A stretch of 41,004 bases of DNA from UBA668 sp038234785 (GTDB lineage Bacteria > Actinomycetota > Acidimicrobiia > Acidimicrobiales > Ilumatobacteraceae), in assembly GCA_038234785.1 (NCBI GenBank), contig JBBQTC010000036.1, positions 1 through 41,004 of the forward strand. The letters are read 5' to 3'. The position numbers were made by a program, and so were the translations under genes. A model generated the notes under the pieces. The model saw only the letters and a program-made list of their open reading frames with translations. It did not search any database and was not told the DNA's origin. This document shows, piece after piece, positions 32,081-39,628 of the stretch; the first letter of the stretch is position 1; every line of letters begins with the position of its first letter.

Positions 32081-32140
32081 GGTCGAGTCGGGGCGGCTGT
32101 GTCACGATGAGCACCACTACGTGAGCGATTGGGGCGGACC

Positions 32141-33754
32141 ATGGGCGGGCGCAGGTTGCGATGGACCGGGGCGGCGCTTGCGCTGAGTCTGGCGGTGGTG
32201 TCCTGCAGCAGCGGGGGGTCCGGCGTCACGAACACCGGGAGCGATGGATCGACCGTCACCAGTGGGTCGGTGGCGATCGACGATTCGGCCGCCACGACCG
32301 ACGCTGCTGCGCAGGCGATCCTGTCGCTTCCGATGGCCGAACTGCTCACCAAGGCCAACGACGCGGAGCGCGAATTCGAGACGGAGCTCGGCGCGTTCTC
32401 GGGACTCACCGATGCGATGGGTGGTGCCGATCAACTGGCGGCAGCGTTCGACTCGACGGCACAGCAGCGCGCGGCAGCGATCTCGGCCGCGTTCCCTGCG
32501 TCGGCTCCCGCAGAATCGTCGGGTTTCGCATCGCCGACCACCGGCCGTCCCGAGGCCACGGATCCGCTCGTCGGCGGCCTGTTCGGTCTGATGCTGCTCG
32601 GAGGTCTCCTGGACAGCGTCCCGCCCGGCAAGGGCGCCGACATCAGCGCCCAGGGAATCACGGCGCAGATCGCGGACGGAGCGCTCAAGTTGGGCATCGA
32701 CGTCACCCACCTCGACAATGGGCTGGAGACGAAGCTCAAGGCGGTGAGCGAGTCGAACATCTGCCCCGACTCCGATGGTCACGTCGAGGGCAAGATGCAC
32801 CTCGATGCCTCGGCGACGAAGGGCGGGGTCGGGCAGAACATCACCGTCGACGTCACGTTCGCCGCGACGGTGGACGACAACGGCGAGATGACCCCGGACC
32901 AGGGTGACGTACGAATGCAGTCGGCCGAGTACGGCGGCGGCAAGCGCGAGTTCATCGATGTGCAGGGAGGGATCGCACTGGGCCACCTGACCAACATGCG
33001 GGTCAATCGCAGTGGCGGAACCGCCAACGCTCACAGCGCCGACGTGGCCGGTGCCATCGGCGCGATCTCCGGGCTGCTCGCGTGGGTACAGATGTACTCC
33101 GCAGCCGACAACTCGGTGAAGAACGGGCGCTGCGTCGAGCTGATCGTGTCGGCGTCGCCCGGTCCCAACGGTCTGGAACCGAACGAGGAATCGACCATCA
33201 CGGCCCAGCCCACGAGCCGCATCGACGGACTGGCGACGGGGGGCACCGTGACCGCACTTCTCACGGCGGGTGCCGCCGGCGTCGAACCGTCGTCCACGCC
33301 GGTGAAGGCCGACACCGACGCACAGTTCACCTACACCGCACCGGGCGAAAAGGACAAGACCGGCACGGTGTCGCTCGAGGCGCGCTCGAAGCGCGGCATC
33401 GCGAAGGCGACGATCGACTTCGACACGAAGCAGCAGAGCTACACGGCCAGCTACTCCGGTGGAGGGATCACGATCACCGGCTCGATCGCCAGCCTCTCGA
33501 AGCCATTCACGACCACCGGTACGTTCCCCGGTGGCACGGCGACGTTCGTGCACACGCCGACCGACGGTTCGAGCGGGACGATCGAGATCTCGGGTGGCGG
33601 GAGCCAAGCGACCCTGACGGGCACGGGCACGTACACGATCGTGGACAACGGCGACGGCACGTTGACGATGAACGAGCAGGTGCACGCGTGTGTGAACGTG
33701 AGCGGCAGCTGCAGCGACAACGCCCACCCGGTGATCTTGACGCCTGCCTCGTGA
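32141..33754 (+). CDS. Large predicted lipoprotein, unknown function
   Basis: This 537-residue protein is read from ATG 32141. An n-region GGRRLRW and hydrophobic core lead to a lipobox-like VVSC at about residue 22, so it should be exported and lipid-anchored. The N-terminal part is helical (ILSLPMAELLTKANDAEREFETELGAF). The middle has a Gly/Leu-rich hydrophobic run (LVGGLFGLMLLGGLLDSVPPG) that may insert in or lie on the membrane. The C-terminal 200 residues are beta-rich with many Thr/Gly/Ser and Ig-like texture (SSTPVKADTDAQFTYTAPGE and TGTFPGGTATFVHTPTDGSS). Two Cys near the end (HACVNVSGSCSD) could pair. I recognise no family. A terminator hairpin begins 6 bases after the stop. Confidence 0.72.
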   Translation: MGGRRLRWTGAALALSLAVVSCSSGGSGVTNTGSDGSTVTSGSVAIDDSAATTDAAAQAILSLPMAELLTKANDAEREFETELGAFSGLTDAMGGADQLAAAFDSTAQQRAAAISAAFPASAPAESSGFASPTTGRPEATDPLVGGLFGLMLLGGLLDSVPPGKGADISAQGITAQIADGALKLGIDVTHLDNGLETKLKAVSESNICPDSDGHVEGKMHLDASATKGGVGQNITVDVTFAATVDDNGEMTPDQGDVRMQSAEYGGGKREFIDVQGGIALGHLTNMRVNRSGGTANAHSADVAGAIGAISGLLAWVQMYSAADNSVKNGRCVELIVSASPGPNGLEPNEESTITAQPTSRIDGLATGGTVTALLTAGAAGVEPSSTPVKADTDAQFTYTAPGEKDKTGTVSLEARSKRGIAKATIDFDTKQQSYTASYSGGGITITGSIASLSKPFTTTGTFPGGTATFVHTPTDGSSGTIEISGGGSQATLTGTGTYTIVDNGDGTLTMNEQVHACVNVSGSCSDNAHPVILTPAS

Positions 33755-33760
33755 CGCGAA

Positions 33761-33785
33761 AAGACCCCTGCTGAGCAGGGGTCTT
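33761..33785. terminator. Intrinsic terminator shared by the lipoprotein gene and tRNA-Leu
   Basis: AAGACCCCTGC-TGA-GCAGGGGTCTT is a perfect 11-bp stem with a 3-nt loop. On the minus strand the 3' arm ends in TCTTTT, so it acts best as the terminator of the tRNA-Leu transcript. On the plus strand it follows the lipoprotein stop by 6 bases and can end that message too. Confidence 0.85.
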
Positions 33786-33789
33786 GCGG

Positions 33790-33872
33790 TGGGCGAGGGG
33801 GGACTTGAACCCCCACATCCTTTCGAATACTGGCACCTGAAGCCAGCGCGTCTGCCATTCCGCCACTCGCCC
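33790..33872 (-). tRNA. tRNA-Leu(CAG)
   Basis: On the minus strand GGGCGAG (33872-33866) pairs with CTCGCCC (33797-33791), with discriminator A at 33790. The anticodon arm CTGGC-TTCAGGT-GCCAG gives anticodon CAG for leucine CUG codons. There is a long variable arm and a T arm with GGTTCAAGTCC, 83 nt in all. The next bases are CCG, so CCA is not encoded, unlike in the tRNA-Ser gene. No integrase lies beside it. Confidence 0.95.
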
Positions 33873-33987
33873 GAGTGCGATGACCAACGCTAGCAAGTCA
33901 CCGGGCGGCGCCCAACCCGGATTGGGCACGTGACGAGGTGGGGCGCGCCCCCGCAAGCCTGGTCGCACCACTAGCCTGGCATCCGTC

Positions 33988-34650
33988 ATGGGTTTGCAGT
34001 CGTTCGAACACGGTCTGGAGCGTATGGTCGAGGGCGTGTTCTCCCGCGGCTCCCGTTCCTCCATCCGACCCGTTGAACTCGGGCGTCGTCTCTTGCGTGA
34101 GATGGACGACCATCGCAGCGTCGACGTCAAGGGTCGGCGCATCGTGCCCAACGTCTTCGCCATCGCGCTCAGCCCTCGCGACCACGCCGGCTTCGCCGAC
34201 ATCGACGAGGCACTGAACGCGGAACTGTGCGAGACCGCCCGCGAGTACGCGCGCTCGGAGTCGTACCACTTCATGGGCAACGTCTCCGTCGAGCTCACGG
34301 TCGACAACTCGTTGAAGCCGGGTCGCTTCCACATCACCAGCCGGATGAAGGAATCCGGTGGCGGTGCAGGCGTCGGATCGCTCGTGCTGCCCAGCGGCGA
34401 GCGAATCGCTCTCGGCCAGCGCGTCGTCACCGTCGGTCGTCTCCCCGATTGCACCGTGCCGGTCAACGACTCCAACGTGAGCCGTCGCCACTGCGAGGTG
34501 CGCCCGGTCAGCACCGGCTACCTGGTGGCCGATCTGGGCAGCACCAACGGCACCAAGGTCAACGGTCTGCGCATCCAGGGCGAACAGACTCTCGAGGACG
34601 GCGACATCGTGAGCGTGGGCAGTACACACCTGCGCTTCGAGGCATCGTGA
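33988..34650 (+). CDS. fhaA: FhaA-like protein (DUF3662 plus FHA domain)
   Basis: This 220-residue protein has the DUF3662 domain at about 1-115 (MGLQSFEHGLERMVEGVFSR, VELGRRLLREMDD, VPNVFAIALSPRDHAGF). The FHA domain at about 135-218 has VGRLPDCTVPVNDSNVSRRHCEV and VADLGSTNGTKVNG, with the phosphothreonine-binding Arg, Ser and Asn in place. It is shorter than mycobacterial FhaA because the long flexible linker is missing. FHA proteins here bind phosphorylated kinases and cell-wall proteins. It is the first gene of the cluster, and TAGCCT (33972-33977) lies 10 nt before the ATG as a probable -10. Its stop overlaps the fhaB start (GTGA). Confidence 0.93.
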   Translation: MGLQSFEHGLERMVEGVFSRGSRSSIRPVELGRRLLREMDDHRSVDVKGRRIVPNVFAIALSPRDHAGFADIDEALNAELCETAREYARSESYHFMGNVSVELTVDNSLKPGRFHITSRMKESGGGAGVGSLVLPSGERIALGQRVVTVGRLPDCTVPVNDSNVSRRHCEVRPVSTGYLVADLGSTNGTKVNGLRIQGEQTLEDGDIVSVGSTHLRFEAS

Positions 34651-35159
34651 GCGAGGCGCAACTCAACATCCTCAACTACGCGTTCCTCGCGCTGCTGTAC
34701 ATGTTCTTCGCCCGCGTCCTGTGGGCCGTGTGGAGCGAGGTGCGCGGCCCGCGCCTGGGTAACCCGCCCCGGCCGCAACCGGTGTCGGCGCGTGTCGGGG
34801 CCCACGACACCACGGCGCCCGCTCCGCGCCCGGTGGCGCCCGTGAAGGCCAACCGCGCCAAGCGTGGTGTACCCACCAAGCTCGTCGTGTTGCAGCCCAA
34901 GGTGCGCAAGGGCGCCGGCTACCCGATCGGCGAAGAGGTCATGCTCGGCCGCGCCCACAGTTGCGGCATCGAACTGCCCGACGACACGTTCGCATCGCAG
35001 CTCCATGCTCGCGTGTTCGTGCGTGAGGCGGCGGTGTGGGTCGAGGATCTCGGCAGCACGAACGGCACCCACCTCAACGGTGCCAGGCTGACCGCGCCGA
35101 TGCAGCTCACCAACGGGGATCGACTACAGGTCGGCAGCACCATCTTCGAGGCCCAGTGA
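34647..35159 (+). CDS. fhaB: FhaB-like membrane FHA protein
   Basis: This 170-residue protein starts at GTG 34647, overlapping fhaA. One N-terminal membrane helix (LNILNYAFLALLYMFFARVLWAVW, about 6-29) is followed by a Pro/Ala/Arg linker. The C-terminal FHA domain (about 75-170) has MLGRAHSCGIELPDDTFASQLHARVF and VEDLGSTNGTHLNG. The Ser of the usual SxxH pattern reads SQLH, so phosphothreonine binding should be kept. In mycobacteria FhaB (FipA) links PknB/PknA signalling to division proteins such as FtsZ and FtsQ. Seven bases separate it from pstP. Confidence 0.92.
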   Translation: MSEAQLNILNYAFLALLYMFFARVLWAVWSEVRGPRLGNPPRPQPVSARVGAHDTTAPAPRPVAPVKANRAKRGVPTKLVVLQPKVRKGAGYPIGEEVMLGRAHSCGIELPDDTFASQLHARVFVREAAVWVEDLGSTNGTHLNGARLTAPMQLTNGDRLQVGSTIFEAQ

Positions 35160-35166
35160 GGCGGCA

Positions 35167-36294
35167 GTGAGCGATCGAACCAGCAATCCACCTCTGCTCG
35201 CCTGGGGTGCGGCCACCGACGCCGGCCGCGTGCGCAGCGAGAACGAGGACGCGTTCGTCGCCGAGCCGATGATCTTCGGCGTCGCCGATGGCATGGGCGG
35301 GCACCAGGCCGGCGAAGTGGCCAGTGCCATCGCGGCCACCACCCTTCGCGATCGGCTCGCAGGCGGTGCCAATTCGGTCGACGTCGCGGTCGCGGCAGTC
35401 GTCGAGGCCAACGCGGCGATCTTCCAAGGTGCCCACAACAACGCCGAGCAACGCGGGATGGGCACCACGCTCACGGCGATGGTGGTGCTGGCGAATCCCG
35501 AGGCCCCGCCCCGTTTCGCGCTCGTCAACGTCGGCGACAGCCGCACTTACGTGATGAGAGGCGGCCGCCTGCGTCGTGTCTCCATCGACCACAGCTACGT
35601 GCAGGAGTTGGTCTCCACCGGGCACATCACCGAGGCCGAGGCGCGCAATCACCCCCGCCGCAACATCGTCACCCGCGCCCTGGGCATCGAACCCAACGTG
35701 AAGGTCGACACCTGGGTCCTCCCTCTGGTGAAGGGCGACCGCTACGTGCTCTGCAGCGACGGCCTCGTCGACGAGGTCGAGGACGGCGAGATCACCTCGG
35801 TGCTCGAAGCCAACCCGCAACCGCAGGCCGCAGCCGAGGCCCTGGTCGCGGTCGCCAATGCGAACGGCGGACGCGACAACGTCACCGTCGTCGTCATCGA
35901 TGTGCTCGAGGGCGATGAGCCTCCGCAGGACACGGTCGACCTCGAGATCGATCCGCAATGGGAGGACGCGCCCGACCGACTCATCGACGCCGAGGCGGGC
36001 ACCGTCCCGTCCGGTCTCGCTGTTACCCCTCGGTCGGAGATGGGCCCAGCCGTCACCATGTCGGCGTCCGCGCCGACTCGTCGTCGCGGCCTTGGCACGC
36101 TGCTGTTCGTGCTCGGAGTCGGCGCCATCGTCACCCTCACCGTGACCCTGGTCCTCGTCGTGCGCCACAACTCCAACGACTCACCGACCACGACCACCAC
36201 CACCGAGGTCACCACCACGACCAGTCCGGCGAGCACCACCACGAGCACCACCACGAGCACCACGGTCGTCCCGAGCTCGTCCACGGGTCCCTGA
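35167..36294 (+). CDS. pstP: PP2C Ser/Thr phosphatase (PstP)
   Basis: This 375-residue protein starts at GTG 35167. The PP2C domain fills about 1-245 with all metal motifs: SENEDAF, GVADGMGGHQAGEVAS, GMGTTLTAM, VGDSRTYVMRGG, LCSDGLVDEVEDGE and GGRDNVTVVVID. A linker, one membrane helix (LGTLLFVLGVGAIVTLTVTLVLVV, about 310-333) and an external Thr/Ser-rich tail of about 40 residues complete it. It would remove phosphate from the Ser/Thr kinase and its substrates, with the catalytic domain in the cytoplasm. Unlike many relatives, its outer tail is only low-complexity Thr, as in other exported proteins in this window. Confidence 0.95.
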   Translation: MSDRTSNPPLLAWGAATDAGRVRSENEDAFVAEPMIFGVADGMGGHQAGEVASAIAATTLRDRLAGGANSVDVAVAAVVEANAAIFQGAHNNAEQRGMGTTLTAMVVLANPEAPPRFALVNVGDSRTYVMRGGRLRRVSIDHSYVQELVSTGHITEAEARNHPRRNIVTRALGIEPNVKVDTWVLPLVKGDRYVLCSDGLVDEVEDGEITSVLEANPQPQAAAEALVAVANANGGRDNVTVVVIDVLEGDEPPQDTVDLEIDPQWEDAPDRLIDAEAGTVPSGLAVTPRSEMGPAVTMSASAPTRRRGLGTLLFVLGVGAIVTLTVTLVLVVRHNSNDSPTTTTTTEVTTTTSPASTTTSTTTSTTVVPSSSTGP

Positions 36295-36297
36295 ACC

Positions 36298-37671
36298 ATG
36301 ACCACCTCGCCGATCGCTGCGGCCCGCCGCAACTCCGAGCTGGGTCTGGTGATCATGGCGGCCGCCATCACGGCGGTCGCGTACACGCTCGCCGCGCTGG
36401 GCAAGAACGCGCAGATTCCGGCGCGCATCATCCCCTTCCTCATCGCGTTGTTGGGTCTGCTGCTGTCCGCACACGTGGCCACCCGGATGCTGGCGCCCGG
36501 CGCCGACAGCACGCTGCTCCCGTTGGCCGTGCTGCTCAACGGCATCGGCTACGTGATCATCGCTCGCCTCAGCGACCGCCTCGCCGGCCTGCAGACGACG
36601 TGGACCCTGATCGCGATCATCGCCTTCGTGCTGACCCTGGTGGTGGTGCAGCGACCATCGGACCTCGCCCGTTACAAGTGGACGTTCCTGTTCATCGGCG
36701 CGGGTCTGCTGATGTTGCCGCTCGTCCCCGGTGTGGGTACCACGTCGGGCGGTGCTCGCATCTGGGTCAGCATCGGCCCGATCAACTTCCAGCCCGGCGA
36801 GTTCGCCAAGATCGCACTGGCGTTGTTCTTCGCCGGCTACCTCGCCGACAACCGCGAACTGATCGCGGCCGGCACGCGTCGCATCGGCCCGTTGCGCATC
36901 CCCGAACTCCGCTTCCTCCTGCCGATCACCATCGCCTGGGCGTTCGCGGTCGCGGTGATGGTCGCCGAGAAGGACCTCGGGTCGGCGCTGCTGTTCTTCA
37001 CGCTGTTCACGGTGATGATGTGGGTGGCCACCGAACGGGTCATCTACCTGATCCTCGGGGTCGGCCTGTTCTCGGCCGCTGCGTACGTGGCGTGGCGTCT
37101 GTTCGACGTCGTCCAGACGCGAGTGAGCATCTGGCTCGACCCGTGGGCGCAGTACAACGGCAAGGGCTACCAGATCGTGCAAGCGATGTTCGCCTTCGCC
37201 AACGGTGGCACCGGAGGCACGGGCCTCGGGCTCGGGAGTCCCACGAAGATCCCCGCGGCCAAGACCGACTACATCTTCGCCGCCATCGGTGAGGAGATGG
37301 GGCTCGTCGGCGCAACCGCGATACTGATCGCGTTCTTGCTCATGATCGGCGCCGGGTTGCGCATCGCGGTGCGTGCCGACCGCTCGTTCGAGAAGCTGCT
37401 CGCCACCGGTCTCACCACGATCATCGGCATGCAGGCGTTCATCATCATCGGTGGCGTCGTCCGGGTCGTCCCGCTCACGGGCATCACGCTCCCGTTCGTC
37501 AGCTACGGCGGGTCGAGCCTGCTGGCCAACTGGGTGCTGCTGGCACTGCTGATCCGCGTCAGCGACTCGGGTGCGCGACGCAGCGGCGAGGTCCCGGATC
37601 AACTGACGATCGGCGAGCAATGGGAAGCCCGTCGGCTCCGGCGCGCCGCGCGCAAGGCGGTGCGCGCATGA
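36298..37671 (+). CDS. rodA: SEDS peptidoglycan polymerase (RodA/FtsW family)
   Basis: This 457-residue protein has about ten to twelve membrane helices and SEDS landmarks. They are GGARIWVSIGPINFQPGEFAKIALALF (the large loop and the start of the next helix), MVAEKDLGSALLFF with the catalytic-type Asp, KTDYIFAAIGEEMGLVGA, and LPFVSYGGSSLLANW. It polymerises glycan strands from lipid II. The cognate class B PBP follows, and its ATG overlaps this stop (ATGA), so the two are made together. The gene follows pstP by 3 bases. RodA is the mycobacterial name at this position; an FtsW role cannot be excluded by eye. Confidence 0.94.
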   Translation: MTTSPIAAARRNSELGLVIMAAAITAVAYTLAALGKNAQIPARIIPFLIALLGLLLSAHVATRMLAPGADSTLLPLAVLLNGIGYVIIARLSDRLAGLQTTWTLIAIIAFVLTLVVVQRPSDLARYKWTFLFIGAGLLMLPLVPGVGTTSGGARIWVSIGPINFQPGEFAKIALALFFAGYLADNRELIAAGTRRIGPLRIPELRFLLPITIAWAFAVAVMVAEKDLGSALLFFTLFTVMMWVATERVIYLILGVGLFSAAAYVAWRLFDVVQTRVSIWLDPWAQYNGKGYQIVQAMFAFANGGTGGTGLGLGSPTKIPAAKTDYIFAAIGEEMGLVGATAILIAFLLMIGAGLRIAVRADRSFEKLLATGLTTIIGMQAFIIIGGVVRVVPLTGITLPFVSYGGSSLLANWVLLALLIRVSDSGARRSGEVPDQLTIGEQWEARRLRRAARKAVRA

Positions 37672-39149
37672 ACAACCAGATCCGCAAGCTGGCCGCCGCC
37701 CTGCTCGTGCTCTACCTCGCGCTGTTCGTGCAGCTCAACGTGCTGCAGGTCGGCAAGAAGCAGGCGCTCGACTCGCACCCGCTCAACAACCGCCAGACCA
37801 TCCGCGACTTCAACCGTCCCCGCGGTCCGATCGTCACCGCCGACGGCGTCGTCGTCGCCCGCAGCGTGCCCACCACCGGCGACGATCAGTACAAGTACCA
37901 GCGCCAATATCCGACAGGCGACCTGTTCAGCAACGTCAGCGGTTACTACACGTACAGCTTCGGCAGCACGCAACTGGAGAAGACCAAGAACGACGTGTTG
38001 ATGGGCGACACCGCCGAGCAGAAGGTCGACAGCGTGTTCGGCGGCACCGACAACACCGGCAGCGTCCTGCTCACGATGCGGTCCGATGTGCAACAGGTCG
38101 CGGCCGACGCACTGGGAGATCGCGAAGGCTCGGTCGTCGTGATGGATCCGCGCACCGGTGCGATCCTGGCCATGGTGAGCTCGCCCCGCTTCGACCCCAA
38201 CCTCGTTGCGACCCACGACGCCAAGGCCGCCGAGGACGTCCTCAACTTCTACAACAACTATCCCGGCAAGCCGCTCCTGGCGAACGCGTATCAGGAGAAC
38301 TACATGCCGGGGTCGAGCTTCAAGATCATCACCACCAGCGTCGCCTTCGAGAACGGGGTGACGTCCCTCGATCGCACGTTCCCGGTCGAGCGCGCCTGGA
38401 CACCTCCGCAGACCACCGACCCCATCCAGAACTACGCCGGTGAGTCGTGCGGCGGCACGATGACCGAGGTGTTCTACCGCAGCTGCAACATCCCGTTCGC
38501 GCAGATGGCCGTCGAGCTCGGACCCGATCGCATGACGGCCGGCACCGAGGCCTGGGGTGTCGATCAGAAGTTGCCCATCGACCTTCCCGGTGCGGTGGCG
38601 AGCAACTTCAAGTACGCCAACGGCGAGCTCATCGACTTCCAGAACAACCTCCCGCTGCTGGCCATCGGCGGCTTCGGTCAGGCGAACGACAAGATGGTGC
38701 CGCTGCACATGTGCATGGTGGCCGGCACCATCGCCAACGGCGGTCGGATGATGCAGCCCTACGTCGTGGACGCCACGCTCAAGCACAACGGTCAGGTGCT
38801 CGACCGCACCCAGCCCACCGTGTGGAAGACGCCGATCACACCTACGACGGCAGCGACGGTCAACGAGCTGATGGTCAACGTGGTCAACAAGGGCACCGCT
38901 CGCTCGATGCAGTTGGCCAACGGGATCCAGGCCGCGGCCAAGACCGGAACCGCCCAGTTGAACGCAGCCGGCGAGCCACAACGCTCGCACGCCTGGATCG
39001 TCGGCTTCGCTCCGGCGGAGGCGCCTCGCTACGCGATCGCGGTCGTGTTGAAGGGAACCAACGCCGAGATCAGTGCCGGAACGGGCGGCCGCCTCGCCGG
39101 TCCGATCGCCAAGCAAGTGCTCGACTACCTGTTCTCGACCGAGAAGTGA
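37668..39149 (+). CDS. pbpA: Class B penicillin-binding protein (PbpA type)
   Basis: This 493-residue transpeptidase has an N-terminal anchor (KLAAALLVLYLALFVQLNVLQV), a dimerisation/pedestal part (NRPRGPIVTADGVVVARS), then the catalytic domain. All three active-site motifs are present: SxxK at Ser216 (MPGSSFKIITT), SxN at Ser272 (YRSCNIPFAQ) and KTG at Lys425 (AAKTGTAQ). It cross-links peptidoglycan outside the membrane as the partner of the RodA/FtsW-type polymerase encoded just upstream. The start at 37668 overlaps the rodA stop. The next frame, a kinase fragment, begins 94 bases later. Confidence 0.95.
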   Translation: MNNQIRKLAAALLVLYLALFVQLNVLQVGKKQALDSHPLNNRQTIRDFNRPRGPIVTADGVVVARSVPTTGDDQYKYQRQYPTGDLFSNVSGYYTYSFGSTQLEKTKNDVLMGDTAEQKVDSVFGGTDNTGSVLLTMRSDVQQVAADALGDREGSVVVMDPRTGAILAMVSSPRFDPNLVATHDAKAAEDVLNFYNNYPGKPLLANAYQENYMPGSSFKIITTSVAFENGVTSLDRTFPVERAWTPPQTTDPIQNYAGESCGGTMTEVFYRSCNIPFAQMAVELGPDRMTAGTEAWGVDQKLPIDLPGAVASNFKYANGELIDFQNNLPLLAIGGFGQANDKMVPLHMCMVAGTIANGGRMMQPYVVDATLKHNGQVLDRTQPTVWKTPITPTTAATVNELMVNVVNKGTARSMQLANGIQAAAKTGTAQLNAAGEPQRSHAWIVGFAPAEAPRYAIAVVLKGTNAEISAGTGGRLAGPIAKQVLDYLFSTEK

Positions 39150-39243
39150 GCATGCCCCGCGCGGCCCGCATCATGCAGGGTGACCCACCAACCCAGGGGT
39201 CGCTCGGTATCCTCGGTTGGCGATTTCGCCGAGAAAGGCATCA

Positions 39244-39585
39244 GTGAGCGGAAACCCCGAGCGGACCGTGTTGAACGACCGCTACGAACTCCAACAGCGC
39301 ATCGGACGCGGCGGCATGGCCGACGTGTTCCTGGCGCGTGACCTCCTGCTCGATCGGCCAGTGGCCATCAAGGTGCTCTTCCCCGAATTCGCCGTCGATC
39401 CCAACTTCGTCGAACGGTTCCGTCGCGAGGCCCAGTCGGCCGCCAACCTCAACCACCCCAACATCGTCGGCGTGTACGACTGGGGCAAGTACGCCAACAC
39501 CTACTTCATGGCGATGGAGTACGTGCAGGGCCGCACCCTCGCCGACATCTTGAAAGCCAACGGCCACGACATTCGATGCCGATAA
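39244..39585 (+). pseudogene. Truncated Ser/Thr kinase N-lobe at the pknA position
   Basis: This 113-residue frame starts at GTG 39244, preceded by GAAAGG. It holds a complete kinase N-lobe: RIGRGGMADVFLARD (Gly-rich loop), VAIKVLFP (catalytic Lys), RFRREAQSAANLNHPNIVGVYDWG (alpha-C Glu) and the hinge AMEYVQGRTLADIL. It then ends with a short unrelated tail (HDIRCR). HRD, DFG and the C-lobe are missing, so it cannot be an active kinase. It is about four-fifths identical, by eye, to the N-lobe of the next gene, through LKxNG. The 43 bases to that gene show no C-lobe remnant, so the rest was deleted rather than frameshifted. In mycobacteria pknA occupies this slot. It may be a dead partial duplicate, or an expressed N-lobe that modulates its neighbour. 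Confidence 0.85.
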
Positions 39586-39628
39586 CCTCGTGCAGCGGCC
39601 CGAGCGGGCCGGCGGGAGAACCTGAACT

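Noticed and set aside
33790..33872. tRNA-Leu as a second integration site
   Set aside because: No recombinase, no repeat of its 3' end and no foreign-looking genes lie nearby.
36181..37620. Minus-strand frame of 479 codons
   Set aside because: It is antisense to rodA, whose SEDS motifs are unmistakable.
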